A DNA stretch of 64,000 nt from Chryseolinea soli (GCF_003589925.1 NZ_CP032382.1:4650001-4714000); one strand, 5' to 3'. Positions 44,201 through 52,763 are shown, counted from the first letter of the stretch. Numbers and translations: made by a program. Notes: generated from the letters alone by a model not told the origin.

Positions 44201-44218
44201 ATTGAATGACCATTCAAT
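44201..44218. promoter_or_regulatory. Palindrome ATTGAATG-AC-CATTCAAT, candidate TetR operator
   Basis: Perfect 8-bp inverted repeat with 2-bp spacer in the 152-bp divergent spacer between susC and tetR. It covers the predicted -33 region of susC and lies 65 bp before the TetR gene, so binding could repress both. A matching half-site (ATCATTCAAT) lies at 45265-45274, upstream of the phosphodiesterase-type gene. Confidence 0.6.
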
Positions 44219-44283
44219 TAAATTTAACAGATTCTTCATATTGGAACAAATTCATTTAATTTACTTTGACAAAAGTTTAATAC

Positions 44284-44874
44284 ATGGGAAGAATAAGCCT
44301 CAAAGACACCCGCCAGAAAGAAATTATCCTGGCATTTTATACCGTTGCGAAAAAAATAGGACTCGAAAATGCCTCGATTGCCAAGGTGGCCGACCATATG
44401 GACATCAATCCCAGCCTGATCGTACACTATTTTAAAACCAGGGAAGCGTTGTTTTCCGGACTCATTGACTTCATTTTGGAGCAATACAGCGACATTTACA
44501 AAACAAACGGGCAGGACTATACCAATGCCCGCGAACTGAAACAGCTCATCGACAACCTATTTTCAAGAAAATGGAACAAGCTTTTTGACGACAGCGTGTT
44601 TTACAGTTGTTATGCGCTGGTCTACAGGGACAAGAAAATACGATCGGCCTTCAAAGCCCTGCACGATTCCCTCCGCAAGCTGCTGACGGACGCCCTGCAA
44701 AAGGCCAATAAAAACGGTGTGATCAGCATCCGCAACGAAAAAGAAACGGTAGAGATAATTTTTGCGCTCATGGAAGGAGCCTATTACTACCTGGGCATGA
44801 TAGATTCCAAAACAGACTATACCCGCAAACTCAACATGCTGAAAAAACATGCGCTTCTGCAGTTGGGATTGTAG
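44284..44874 (+). CDS. TetR/AcrR-family transcriptional regulator
   Basis: A 196-residue regulator with an N-terminal TetR HTH (residues 10-60: RQKEIILAFYTVAKKIGLENASIAKVADHMDINPSLIVHYFKTREALFSGLI). The C-terminal ligand domain is helical (FYSCYALVYRDKKIRSAFKALHDSLRKLL ... EIIFALMEGAYYYLGMID). It is divergent from the second SusCD operon, and a perfect palindrome in the spacer is the obvious binding site. Ligand unknown; perhaps the nutrient or a breakdown product. It is convergent with a small membrane protein gene. Confidence 0.93.
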   Translation: MGRISLKDTRQKEIILAFYTVAKKIGLENASIAKVADHMDINPSLIVHYFKTREALFSGLIDFILEQYSDIYKTNGQDYTNARELKQLIDNLFSRKWNKLFDDSVFYSCYALVYRDKKIRSAFKALHDSLRKLLTDALQKANKNGVISIRNEKETVEIIFALMEGAYYYLGMIDSKTDYTRKLNMLKKHALLQLGL

Positions 44875-44955
44875 CGGCAGTATATGAAATCAAGTTGAAC
44901 CACCTTTCTTCGCTCGCTGAAGCTTTAGCGAAAGCTGGGCGGCTTAATATATTAT

Positions 44956-44978
44956 AGAGCACGTCAGCGCTCTTTATT
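44956..44978. terminator. Weak bidirectional hairpin between convergent genes
   Basis: AGAGC (44956-44960) pairs with GCTCT (44969-44973) and is followed by TTATTAATTATA. It lies between the convergent TetR and 44996 genes. The stem is short. Confidence 0.35.
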
Positions 44979-44995
44979 AATTATACACTTTCTGT

Positions 44996-45232
44996 TTATC
45001 GCTTGATTTTCAAAATACGAAGGATAGAAAGACTCGCGATCACCACCCAAATGACATTGACAAACAGGTTGGGCGTATCGGATTTATGATAGGAAAGGAC
45101 GACCAGGCAAATGCCTCCAAAAGCATTCAACGCGTGATAATTTATCCGGTCGGGCTTCATTTTGCCCAAACTCAATAAACCATAAGCAACAACATAGGCC
45201 ACTACGCCGGCCCACCCGATAATTTCTATCAT
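44996..45232 (-). CDS. Small membrane protein, CBU_0592-like
   Basis: A 78-residue protein made of three hydrophobic segments (IIGWAGVVAYVVAYGLLSLG, LNAFGGICLVVLSYH and LFVNVIWVVIASLSILRIL) and a short basic tail. The pattern, with GWAGV at the start and YHALNAFGG in the middle, resembles the CBU_0592 family of small membrane proteins. Function unknown. It stands between the TetR gene and the divergent phosphodiesterase-type gene. Confidence 0.75.
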   Translation of the reverse strand: MIEIIGWAGVVAYVVAYGLLSLGKMKPDRINYHALNAFGGICLVVLSYHKSDTPNLFVNVIWVVIASLSILRILKIKR

Positions 45233-45367
45233 TACGCTATGTAGAAGAGCCGTTTAAAAAAATAATCATTCAATAATTGCGGATGCTTTTGGGTGTCCTA
45301 ACTAATTTTCAATTTTGAACAGTTATTCAATATATTACGATTTACAAAAATTACGCATATCCCTTTT

Positions 45368-46618
45368 ATGATAAAAGTTAAATTTCTGTTATCTATTCTG
45401 TGTTTTCACCTGGTCGTTTTAGGACACGCGCAACGCAAGGCGGTTTTTATTATTCTTGACGGCATACCGGCGGACGTGATCGAAAAAGTTGAAACGCCCG
45501 TGCTCGATGAAATTTCCTCCAAAACGGGGTACACACACGCATACCTTGGCGGCGAAAAAGATGGCTACAGCCAATCGCCCACCATTTCGGCCGTGGGCTA
45601 CAACCACGTGCTCACCGGCGTTTGGACGAACAAACACAATGTTTGGGACAACGACATTGAAGCGCCGAACTATCACTACTGGAATATTTTCCGCATCGCC
45701 AAAGCATCCAACCCGAATGTAAAGACCGCCGTGTTCTCTTCGTGGACCGACAACCGCACCAAACTGGTTGGTGAAAACTTGCCGGCAGCCGGCGGCGTGA
45801 AACTGGATTATTCCTACGATGGATTGGAATTGGATACCGTGCGTTTCCCCCACACCAAAGACGCGAAGCACATGTCCGATATCGACGAAGCCATATCGAC
45901 CGAAGCCGGAAAATACATTCTCGAAAACGGGCCGGACCTCTCGTGGGTGTACCTGGAGTTCACCGACGACATGGGCCACATGTACGGCGACAGTCCCTCG
46001 TTTTATGATGCCGTGAAAAAAGCCGACGCGCGCGTCGGTAAAGTATGGAACGCCATAAAAGAACGCGAACGAAAATTTGGCGAAGAGTGGATGATCGTCA
46101 TCACCACCGACCACGGCCGCGGCGCAAAAACCGGCAAAGATCATGGTGGCCAAAGCGATCGCGAACGCACCACCTGGATCGTCACAAATGGCAAACCGCT
46201 AAATGCCCGCTTCCACCAGACACCTGGCGCGGTCGACATCGCGCCTTCCATTCTTACGTTTATGAATCTCTCTATTCCGGAGGATATTAAAAAGGAGATC
46301 GACGGTGTGTCTTTTATCGGCGATGTGTCGGTCAGCAATCTGAAAGCCATTCGCACCGGCGACAAGGTCGAACTGAGCTGGAGCGTACTCAATCCAACCG
46401 GTGAAGTGGAAATTCAGCTCGCGACAACGAATAATTTTGCAAAAGGAGGGATCGATACCTACACTACTCTGGGGAAAGCGCCGGTCAAGGCAGGTAAATA
46501 CACGTTCAACCTTCCTGCGCCGGCATCAGCCGATGTCTACAAAATATTGATCAAGGCCCCTTTTAACATGACCAATACCTGGGTTGTGAAAAAGGATCTC
46601 AAGAAACGCAAAAGCTGA
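45368..46618 (+). CDS. Alkaline-phosphatase-superfamily hydrolase (phosphodiesterase/pyrophosphatase type)
   Basis: A 416-residue exported enzyme with signal peptide ending at VVLGHAQ. Metal ligands of the superfamily are seen: AVFIILDGIPADV, LTGVWTNKHNVWDND with the probable nucleophile Thr, LEFTDDMGHMYG, and VITTDHGRGAKTGKDHGG. A 90-residue C-terminal beta domain follows (IRTGDKVELSWSVLNPTGEVEIQL), which may bind a substrate or anchor. It would cleave phosphate or phosphodiester groups in the periplasm or at the surface. It lies near SusCD and TetR and has a half-operator of the TetR type 94 bp upstream, so joint control is possible. Confidence 0.9.
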   Translation: MIKVKFLLSILCFHLVVLGHAQRKAVFIILDGIPADVIEKVETPVLDEISSKTGYTHAYLGGEKDGYSQSPTISAVGYNHVLTGVWTNKHNVWDNDIEAPNYHYWNIFRIAKASNPNVKTAVFSSWTDNRTKLVGENLPAAGGVKLDYSYDGLELDTVRFPHTKDAKHMSDIDEAISTEAGKYILENGPDLSWVYLEFTDDMGHMYGDSPSFYDAVKKADARVGKVWNAIKERERKFGEEWMIVITTDHGRGAKTGKDHGGQSDRERTTWIVTNGKPLNARFHQTPGAVDIAPSILTFMNLSIPEDIKKEIDGVSFIGDVSVSNLKAIRTGDKVELSWSVLNPTGEVEIQLATTNNFAKGGIDTYTTLGKAPVKAGKYTFNLPAPASADVYKILIKAPFNMTNTWVVKKDLKKRKS

Positions 46619-46635
46619 CGTCAAAACCGGAGGAT

Positions 46636-46683
46636 CCCGCGTGTGTTGGCTTCACATGATTTGAGGAAGCAAACGCGCGCGGG
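46636..46683. other. Long imperfect hairpin between convergent genes
   Basis: An 18-bp arm CCCGCGTGTGTTGGCTTC (46636-46653) pairs with 46666-46683 with a few mismatches or G-T pairs around a 12-nt loop. It lies between the stops at 46618 and 46694. There is no T-run, so it may be an RNA-stability structure rather than a terminator. Confidence 0.45.
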
Positions 46684-46693
46684 TAACAGCCGG

Positions 46694-47926
46694 TTAGAAA
46701 TACGAGGAAAATCCAAATTGGAAGCCGGCGGTTTTTGAAGCGGGGTTGCCCAGGATGTCGACTTGCCAATTGTAGCGATAGTTCAGACGGATCACCGTTT
46801 GTGATGTGGGCCTCCAACTGATCCCCGGCACGATGGAAAAGAAATCTTCCCGGATGTTGCCACCGGTTTCCATGAACGTGCCTTTGTTCCAATCCACATA
46901 CTCGATCCGGAGAGCGGCGTTGACAACCGATCTTTCAAACCCGAGCAAACTTCCTTTTCGGATCGGTTGAACCACGTCCATATATCCACCCACCTGACGT
47001 TTGCCATATTGCTGGCTATAGGAATCGGGAACGTCAACATGAACAAAGGCCCACTCGGCTCGGATGTAGGTGTTTGTCACCGGCACCGTGGAGGTGAAAT
47101 CGACGGCCCAGGTGTCCACTCTTCTTTTCTTGTCGATGATCAGGCCGTCTTCCTGGAATTTATTATAGACTCCGCCCATATAGGAAAGACCGAGTTCGCC
47201 GATTCGCTTGTTGCGCAGCGCGACCTTGGCGGTGATCAGCGGCTCACCGTTAAAGCTTTCTTCAAACCGGTCGGCGTTCAGTTTTGTGGCAGGAAGGAAC
47301 GTTTTATTTTCCGCGTTGCTGATGATCTTGTCGTCAAAGCCGTTGGTGAGATACACTTCATAGGCATAGACCCAGTCCTTCTTGTACAACTTCCCGTAAA
47401 GACCAAACCCCACGTTGCTCCACGTGGCCGGCAGCATTTGTGTGGCAGAAATAGGTCGGTCAATAAATTCCCATTTGGGGCCGTCATGGTTTTGGTTGAA
47501 CGCCCCGATGGGGTTCATGATCACCCCACCGCGAAGATTGAGCAAGGGATGGAATTCAAAATCGACGGAAGCAAATTCAATGTTGATTTCCTTTGTGCCG
47601 TCTTCGAATTCAATTTCAGACAAGAATTTTATTCGTCGGTAGATGCTGGAGGCAATAAACAATGTCAACCGGCGCATCTGAAATTGGTGTCCTTCCGAAA
47701 CGCCATCGGTCCCGAGGTGTTGCCAGTTTGCTTCCACGTATCCGCCCACGGCAACCGGCAATTTGCCCACCGAGAGGAACGGCCGGTTGTAGACCGCGTC
47801 CATGTTGAGGAGCAATTTCGTAGTGTCCTTTGGAGCACGTCGCAGCAGCGTGGAATCGATCTGGCCGCTCGCGCGAAAGGTTAACAGCAACAAAACAAGT
47901 ATACCGAAGAGTAAAGGTCTTTTCAT
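46694..47926 (-). CDS. Outer-membrane porin (OprO/OprP-like)
   Basis: A 410-residue exported beta-barrel protein with signal peptide ending at FRASGQ. The sequence is a series of amphipathic strands (VGGYVEANWQHLG, RRLTLFIASSIYRRIKFLSEIEFEDG, TVIRLNYRYNWQVD) ending in the aromatic AGFQFGFSSYF, and fits the Porin_O_P family. It is the last gene of a three-gene operon with a di-heme protein and a Rieske protein: its start overlaps the Rieske stop by 4 bp. The operon appears to be under DtxR-type control, so it may move a metal or metal chelate rather than phosphate. Confidence 0.87.
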   Translation of the reverse strand: MKRPLLFGILVLLLLTFRASGQIDSTLLRRAPKDTTKLLLNMDAVYNRPFLSVGKLPVAVGGYVEANWQHLGTDGVSEGHQFQMRRLTLFIASSIYRRIKFLSEIEFEDGTKEINIEFASVDFEFHPLLNLRGGVIMNPIGAFNQNHDGPKWEFIDRPISATQMLPATWSNVGFGLYGKLYKKDWVYAYEVYLTNGFDDKIISNAENKTFLPATKLNADRFEESFNGEPLITAKVALRNKRIGELGLSYMGGVYNKFQEDGLIIDKKRRVDTWAVDFTSTVPVTNTYIRAEWAFVHVDVPDSYSQQYGKRQVGGYMDVVQPIRKGSLLGFERSVVNAALRIEYVDWNKGTFMETGGNIREDFFSIVPGISWRPTSQTVIRLNYRYNWQVDILGNPASKTAGFQFGFSSYF

Positions 47927-48369
47927 GATTGTCGTAGGTCTATTTTGATCTTGCCATCACCCACCGTGACCGGGAATGATCTTAAATTTTTCTCCGCAGG
48001 CCCCTGGCTCACCGTGCCCTTGTTGTTGAATTCACTGCCGTGACTGGGGCAATGCAAATGATCGCCCGAGGCTTGCAGTTCGGAACCCTGGTGCGTGCAC
48101 TTCATCCACAAGGCGCTGTATTCATTTTCCGAAAAGCGGTACACGTAGATGGGAAACTCCAGCGTATCGTTTTGCACCAGGATATAGGGGCGTATAACGG
48201 TCTGCTCTTTTTTGAGATAGCTGAATTCAGAAAGTGGCACAACGATCCCATTGGCTTCGACGGTGCCCGTGGCGTAGTGTGTACTCTGGCAGTTTGTTAA
48301 GACCAGGGGAGCGAGGCTGCCGCCGAGACAACCCAGGCAGGTTTGCCGGATAAATTTTCTTCTGTTCAT
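47923..48369 (-). CDS. Rieske [2Fe-2S] protein, Tat-exported
   Basis: A 148-residue protein. The N terminus MNRRKFIRQTCLGCLGG has a twin-arginine signal; LTNC near residue 27 could also serve as lipobox. The Rieske cluster ligands are Cys91 and His93 (CTHQG) and Cys107 and His110 (CPSHGSEF). The second box lacks one usual residue pattern but the ligands are complete. It should carry one electron in the periplasm. It sits between a di-heme protein (10 bp upstream) and a porin (4 bp overlap), which suggests electron exchange with the di-heme protein. Confidence 0.92.
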   Translation of the reverse strand: MNRRKFIRQTCLGCLGGSLAPLVLTNCQSTHYATGTVEANGIVVPLSEFSYLKKEQTVIRPYILVQNDTLEFPIYVYRFSENEYSALWMKCTHQGSELQASGDHLHCPSHGSEFNNKGTVSQGPAEKNLRSFPVTVGDGKIKIDLRQS

Positions 48370-48379
48370 ACTATTGCCC

Positions 48380-49576
48380 CTACAGGTTTTCGAGGAATTG
48401 AATCAATTTGGTTTTGTCATCGTCAGAAAGATTCACATACCGCTCTCTCGCTTGCGTGGCCTCTCCGCCATGCAATCGGATGGCATCTTGAATACTTCCT
48501 GCGCGTCCATCGTGTAGGAGGAAATATTTTCCGCCTTGCGAATTTTTTGAAAGCCCCAAGCCCCACAGCGGGGGCGTTCGCCATTCGTAGGTTTTTGCTG
48601 ATCCTTCCGTATAGCCATCGTCTAACTCCGGACCCATATCGTGTAGCAACAAGTCGCTATAGGGTGCAAATACTTTATGGGCCAATGCGTTGATGGAAGA
48701 ATTTCCCGTTTTCATTTCGGGCCGGTGGCATTTGGCGCAGCCCGTGGTGTTGAAGATCTGCGCGCCCGAAACGAGTTCGTCCTTTTGTCCGCGGGCAATG
48801 GGCGCTTTTAGGGTCTTCAGATAGAACACCACGTCGTTGACTCTTTGGTTGGGAATTTCGGGGTCGATCTCCAGTCCCGAATAAGTGTCGTAAGGTTCGT
48901 AGGTTGTGGTGATGCCGATGTCTTGATTATAAGCCGTCACAGTTTGTTGAAGGAGATCGTAGGTGGCGCCCTTTTTGCCAAAGCGGCCGATATACTTTTC
49001 GTCCTTTTCGACACTGCCTTCACGGGGCGTAACATATCCTTTTAATGCGATCCAGTTGGCCACGCCGCTGATGCCATCACCATCCTGGTCGTCAGGGTCG
49101 GCCCAGCTGAGGATCTCTTCGTCGGCCACCGCATCGATGAAGCCCAGGCCTGTGTTGGCGGGCGGTGTAAATTTTGAGAAGGGAGCACCAGCAGGAATGT
49201 TTTCAGGGGCATACCCCGGGAGGGCCCGGTGCTGCAATTGGGGACCGCCCATATTTAAAAAGAGATTGCCTCTTTCGTCGCTTTGGCCAAACCGGGTGAG
49301 GGTGGTGAAGGGATGACCTTTGCCATCGCCCGCATGACAACTGCCGCATGACGTGGCGACAAACAAGGGCCCTAAACCATTTTCGGAAGTGAAAATGTCG
49401 TTGTTGAAGGCTGCATCGCCGTTCAGAAAATGCTGATTCTCAGCCGCAGACAGTCCTTCCACGGGACCGTCCAAAAGGGAATCGCTTTCGCGTGCGCCGG
49501 GCTCGAATTCGGAGCAGGCCGCGCCCAGTATCAAAAATGCAAAAAGGCTCGGCCGGGAAAATATTCGGGTATTCAT
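48380..49576 (-). CDS. Di-heme oxidoreductase-family lipoprotein (DUF1111)
   Basis: A 398-residue periplasmic lipoprotein with lipobox ILGAAC (Cys21). Two heme c sites are visible: CGSCH at residues 77-81 and CAKCH at 280-284, the spacing of DUF1111 (PF06537) proteins related to di-heme peroxidases. A DPDDQDGDGISG segment (160-171) looks like a calcium-binding loop. It is the first gene of the porin/Rieske operon. In other bacteria DUF1111 genes often sit in iron-responsive clusters; here a DtxR regulator is divergent. The -7 box lies only 5 bp before the ATG, so the message may be almost leaderless. Confidence 0.9.
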   Translation of the reverse strand: MNTRIFSRPSLFAFLILGAACSEFEPGARESDSLLDGPVEGLSAAENQHFLNGDAAFNNDIFTSENGLGPLFVATSCGSCHAGDGKGHPFTTLTRFGQSDERGNLFLNMGGPQLQHRALPGYAPENIPAGAPFSKFTPPANTGLGFIDAVADEEILSWADPDDQDGDGISGVANWIALKGYVTPREGSVEKDEKYIGRFGKKGATYDLLQQTVTAYNQDIGITTTYEPYDTYSGLEIDPEIPNQRVNDVVFYLKTLKAPIARGQKDELVSGAQIFNTTGCAKCHRPEMKTGNSSINALAHKVFAPYSDLLLHDMGPELDDGYTEGSAKTYEWRTPPLWGLGLSKNSQGGKYFLLHDGRAGSIQDAIRLHGGEATQARERYVNLSDDDKTKLIQFLENL

Positions 49577-49580
49577 CGAA

Positions 49581-49588
49581 CAAAAGTA
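49581..49588 (-). promoter_or_regulatory. Candidate -7 box TACTTTTG for the di-heme operon
   Basis: Exact TAnnTTTG match on the minus strand. It is 20 bp from the TTAGAT-GA-ATCTAA palindrome, which therefore occupies the -33 region. The start codon is only 5 bp downstream. Confidence 0.5.
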
Positions 49589-49608
49589 CGAATGTTAGAA
49601 TTAAAATG

Positions 49609-49622
49609 TTAGATGAATCTAA
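49609..49622. promoter_or_regulatory. Palindrome TTAGATGAATCTAA, candidate DtxR-family operator
   Basis: Perfect 6-bp inverted repeat with a 2-bp spacer in the 103-bp divergent spacer. The TTAG...CTAA outline is like that of DtxR/IdeR boxes (TTAGG...CCTAA). It covers the predicted -33 region of the di-heme operon and lies 58 bp before the regulator gene. Confidence 0.65.
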
Positions 49623-49679
49623 TAAAATAAATTTAATATTCTTACCCAGAAATTGCGATTTTTGACATAAATCGAGGCT

Positions 49680-50327
49680 ATGGGGTCATTAACGGAAGAA
49701 AACTATATCAAATCGATCTACTCCTTATCCGGCGAAACCGGCGAAGTTTCGTTTACTGACCTCGCCCGGAAACTGGAAGTAAAACTTCCCACGGTCAACA
49801 GCATGGTAAAAAAGCTGGCCGTCAAAAAGATGATCGTTTATGCTCCCTATAAAGGCGTGAAGCTCACCGAAAAGGGAAAAAAAGAAGCGCTGTCGATCAT
49901 TCGAAAACACCGCCTGGCCGAGTTGTTCCTCGTGAAAGTGATGGGATTGGGATGGGAAGAAGTGCACGACATCGCCGAGCAACTGGAGCACGTGGACTCA
50001 CCGCGCTTTTATGACCGGATGGATGAATTGTTGAACTTCCCCAAAGCCGATCCCCACGGCGAGCCCATCCCGGATACGGATGGAAAACTCCCTGCAAAAA
50101 AACACATCGCCCTGAGCGAAGTCGCGGAAGGAAAAACCGTAAAGATCATCGCCGTGTCGGTCGATGAAAAACCTTTCCTGGATCTCCTCAATATCAAACG
50201 CATCCACATCGGCGACACCATCACCATCCAAAAGCGCGAACCCTTCGACGGGTCCCTCGCGATCCTGAAAGCCGGCCACGAGATCATCCTAAGCCAGCAG
50301 GTAACGGAGCGGCTGTTTGTCGAATGA
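49680..50327 (+). CDS. DtxR/MntR-family metal-dependent regulator
   Basis: A 215-residue regulator: winged HTH (residues 1-70, TEENYIKSIYSLSGETGEVSFTDLARKLEVKLPTVNSMVKKL), dimerisation and metal-binding domain (KHRLAELFLVKVMGLGWEEVHDIAEQLEHV) with the usual His and Glu ligands, and a C-terminal FeoA-like SH3 domain (from about residue 140). The family senses Fe2+ or Mn2+ and represses uptake genes when metal is plentiful. It is divergent from the di-heme/Rieske/porin operon, with a matching palindrome between, so that operon is its likely target. Confidence 0.94.
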   Translation: MGSLTEENYIKSIYSLSGETGEVSFTDLARKLEVKLPTVNSMVKKLAVKKMIVYAPYKGVKLTEKGKKEALSIIRKHRLAELFLVKVMGLGWEEVHDIAEQLEHVDSPRFYDRMDELLNFPKADPHGEPIPDTDGKLPAKKHIALSEVAEGKTVKIIAVSVDEKPFLDLLNIKRIHIGDTITIQKREPFDGSLAILKAGHEIILSQQVTERLFVE

Positions 50328-50462
50328 CATGGCGGGCTCCGGATCCATCCGCGTAGTTGCGGTTAACTTTCCTTAAAAAAGGATTATCTTTAATCATGCT
50401 CATCACCTGGCGGTCCCTATGGCCGGTTAGCTGTAGTCATCCGTCTAAATGAAATAGTATAT

Positions 50463-52724
50463 ATGTCCGATTTCTTCCAGTGGTTGCCCGGATTCTTCGT
50501 TGTCGTTGACGCGAATTTCAAGATCGTGTCGGCCAATAAGTCTTTCGTGGAGCATGTCTCGCAGGCTCAGGGAAACATCATCGGCAAAGAAATATTTACG
50601 GTGTTCAACGCCCCGCAGCCCGTGCTGCAGGCCGCGTTAGACAGTGTTCTGATCCATAAACAACCGGGCCCCCCGTTGCTTTTTGCCGACGCCGACAAAA
50701 CGGTCAGGATCGAATGCACACCCGTACTCGAGGGCGCAGGGAATCCCTTCATCATTCTGAAGGTAGAGTACATCCCCGGCATCGTTCAACCCGCAACCGA
50801 TCCTCACGATCTTTTCGTTACCCTGTTCGAATACAATCCCGCCGCCCTGGCGATTTCACGTTTGCACGACGCCAAGATCATCAATGTGAACGAGTCGTTA
50901 TTGCGACTGCTCGAGTTTTCCGGCAAGGCCGAGGTGGTTGGCAAGACCTCTGAAAGTTTGAACCTGATGGACAACCCGGAACAACGAAACGAGATCATCC
51001 GTCAGTTGAAAGAAAATAAGAAGGTGATGAATACGGAAGGCAGTCTCCGTACGCGGAAGGGAAATGTGAAATGGACGTCGCTGTCGCTGCTGTTGGTGAA
51101 CCTGAACGACGAACCCTGTTTGATGGCCGTCATGATCGACATCACGGAAAGAAAAATCGCGGAGGACAAATTAAAACGCATCAATGCCGATTTGGAGGAA
51201 CTGGTCACGGAACGGTCGAAAAAAATGATCGAAACGGAGCTTGAATATCGCTCGGTCATCGAGCAGGCAACGGATGGTATTTTTATTTCCGACGCCAAAG
51301 GAAAATACATCGATGTCAACCCCAGTGCCTGTGCGCTGCTGGGGTATACCAAGGAAGAGTTCCTGGAAATGACCACGCAAGATGTGCTTCAACCGGAAGA
51401 AGCGAGACGCAACCCTCCAAAGTTTGCCGAATTGCTGAATGGCCAAAAGATCTTGAGCCGGCGGAACCTGATCCGGAAAGACGGTTCTGTCGTTCCCGTC
51501 GAGATCAGTGCACGGATGCTCACCAACGGTCGCATGTTGGGGATGGTGCGCGACGTCACCGAACGCCAGCGGGAGGAAGAAGCCATCCAAAGCATGAACA
51601 CCGCCCTGGAGGAAAAAGTGAAGGAGCGGACGGCCGCGTTGGAGCGGAAGGTGATGGAATTAAAAGAGAGTGAAGATAAATTCGAAAAGGCGTTCAAGGC
51701 GAGCTCTGCCGGCATCACCATCACCCGGCTTTCGGATTCGCGGTACGTGGAAGCCAACGATGCTTTTTTGCAAATGGTCGGTTGCTCCCGGGAAGAGGTG
51801 CTTCATCACAGCTCCACCGAGCTGGGGTTGATCGTGGATATAAAACAGCGGGAGGAGGTTTTGAAGGCTTTGATCCGCGACGGTTCTTTCAAGCATATGG
51901 AGATGACCATAAAACGAAGAACGGGCGAATTGGTGGAGATCTTGTCATCCATCGAAACCATTCAGCACGGCGGAGAGAAGTTTGCCATCAACATCATCTA
52001 CGACATAACCGAACTCAAACACGCCCAACAGAAACTGGAGATCGCGAACCGGGAGTTGGAAGCGTTCACCTATTCTGTTTCCCACGACTTGCGCGCGCCG
52101 CTCCGGGCCATCATCGGCTATTCGGAAATATTGAAGGAAGATTTTGATCCTGTTCTGAACGACGAAGGAAAGAAACAGCTCAACCGGATCCAGGACAACG
52201 CCTCCAAAATGGGGCGTTTGATCGATGACCTCCTGGCGTTCTCCAAGCTCGGCAAACAGGAACTGGCCAAAGCACAGATCCAAACCGCCGCGCTGGTCGA
52301 AAAGAATATCCACGACCTCGTTGCGTCAACCCAAACCAACGCCGAGATCATCGTGGAAACGCTGGAGCCTTCTTTTGGCGACCTGTCGATGCTGAACCAG
52401 GTGTGGCAAAACCTGATTTCCAATGCCATTAAATATTCTTCAAAAAAAGAAAACCCCGTCATCCGCATCGGTTCTTTTTCCGAGGGACATGAGGTGGTTT
52501 ATTACATCAAAGACAACGGCTCGGGCTTTAATATGGATTATGGTCACAAACTGTTTGGCGTTTTCCAGCGCCTGCACAAGTCCACCGAGTTTGAAGGAAC
52601 CGGCGTGGGGCTGGCCTTGACAAAAAGAATCGTCGACAAACATGGTGGCCGCATTTGGGCCGAAGGAAAAGACGGGGAGGGGGCTACGTTCTTTTTTTCC
52701 CTTCCCCCGATGCCAGCGGATTAA
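50463..52724 (+). CDS. Multi-PAS sensor histidine kinase
   Basis: A 753-residue soluble kinase. It has about four PAS domains (starting near residues 5, 118, 262 and 405; the third has FISDAKGKYIDVNPSACALLGYTKEEFLEM), linking coiled coils, the phosphoacceptor motif FTYSVSHDLRAPLRAIIGYSE and a HATPase_c domain (NLISNAIKYSS, DNGSGFNMDY, GTGVGLALTKRI). This is the phytochrome-like PAS kinase type common in Bacteroidota. No regulator is adjacent, but a nucleotide cyclase gene follows after 39 bp on the same strand and may be co-transcribed. Confidence 0.92.
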   Translation: MSDFFQWLPGFFVVVDANFKIVSANKSFVEHVSQAQGNIIGKEIFTVFNAPQPVLQAALDSVLIHKQPGPPLLFADADKTVRIECTPVLEGAGNPFIILKVEYIPGIVQPATDPHDLFVTLFEYNPAALAISRLHDAKIINVNESLLRLLEFSGKAEVVGKTSESLNLMDNPEQRNEIIRQLKENKKVMNTEGSLRTRKGNVKWTSLSLLLVNLNDEPCLMAVMIDITERKIAEDKLKRINADLEELVTERSKKMIETELEYRSVIEQATDGIFISDAKGKYIDVNPSACALLGYTKEEFLEMTTQDVLQPEEARRNPPKFAELLNGQKILSRRNLIRKDGSVVPVEISARMLTNGRMLGMVRDVTERQREEEAIQSMNTALEEKVKERTAALERKVMELKESEDKFEKAFKASSAGITITRLSDSRYVEANDAFLQMVGCSREEVLHHSSTELGLIVDIKQREEVLKALIRDGSFKHMEMTIKRRTGELVEILSSIETIQHGGEKFAINIIYDITELKHAQQKLEIANRELEAFTYSVSHDLRAPLRAIIGYSEILKEDFDPVLNDEGKKQLNRIQDNASKMGRLIDDLLAFSKLGKQELAKAQIQTAALVEKNIHDLVASTQTNAEIIVETLEPSFGDLSMLNQVWQNLISNAIKYSSKKENPVIRIGSFSEGHEVVYYIKDNGSGFNMDYGHKLFGVFQRLHKSTEFEGTGVGLALTKRIVDKHGGRIWAEGKDGEGATFFFSLPPMPAD

Positions 52725-52763
52725 AGAAAGAATGGCAAACGTCCATCCATAAAATTGCAAGGG

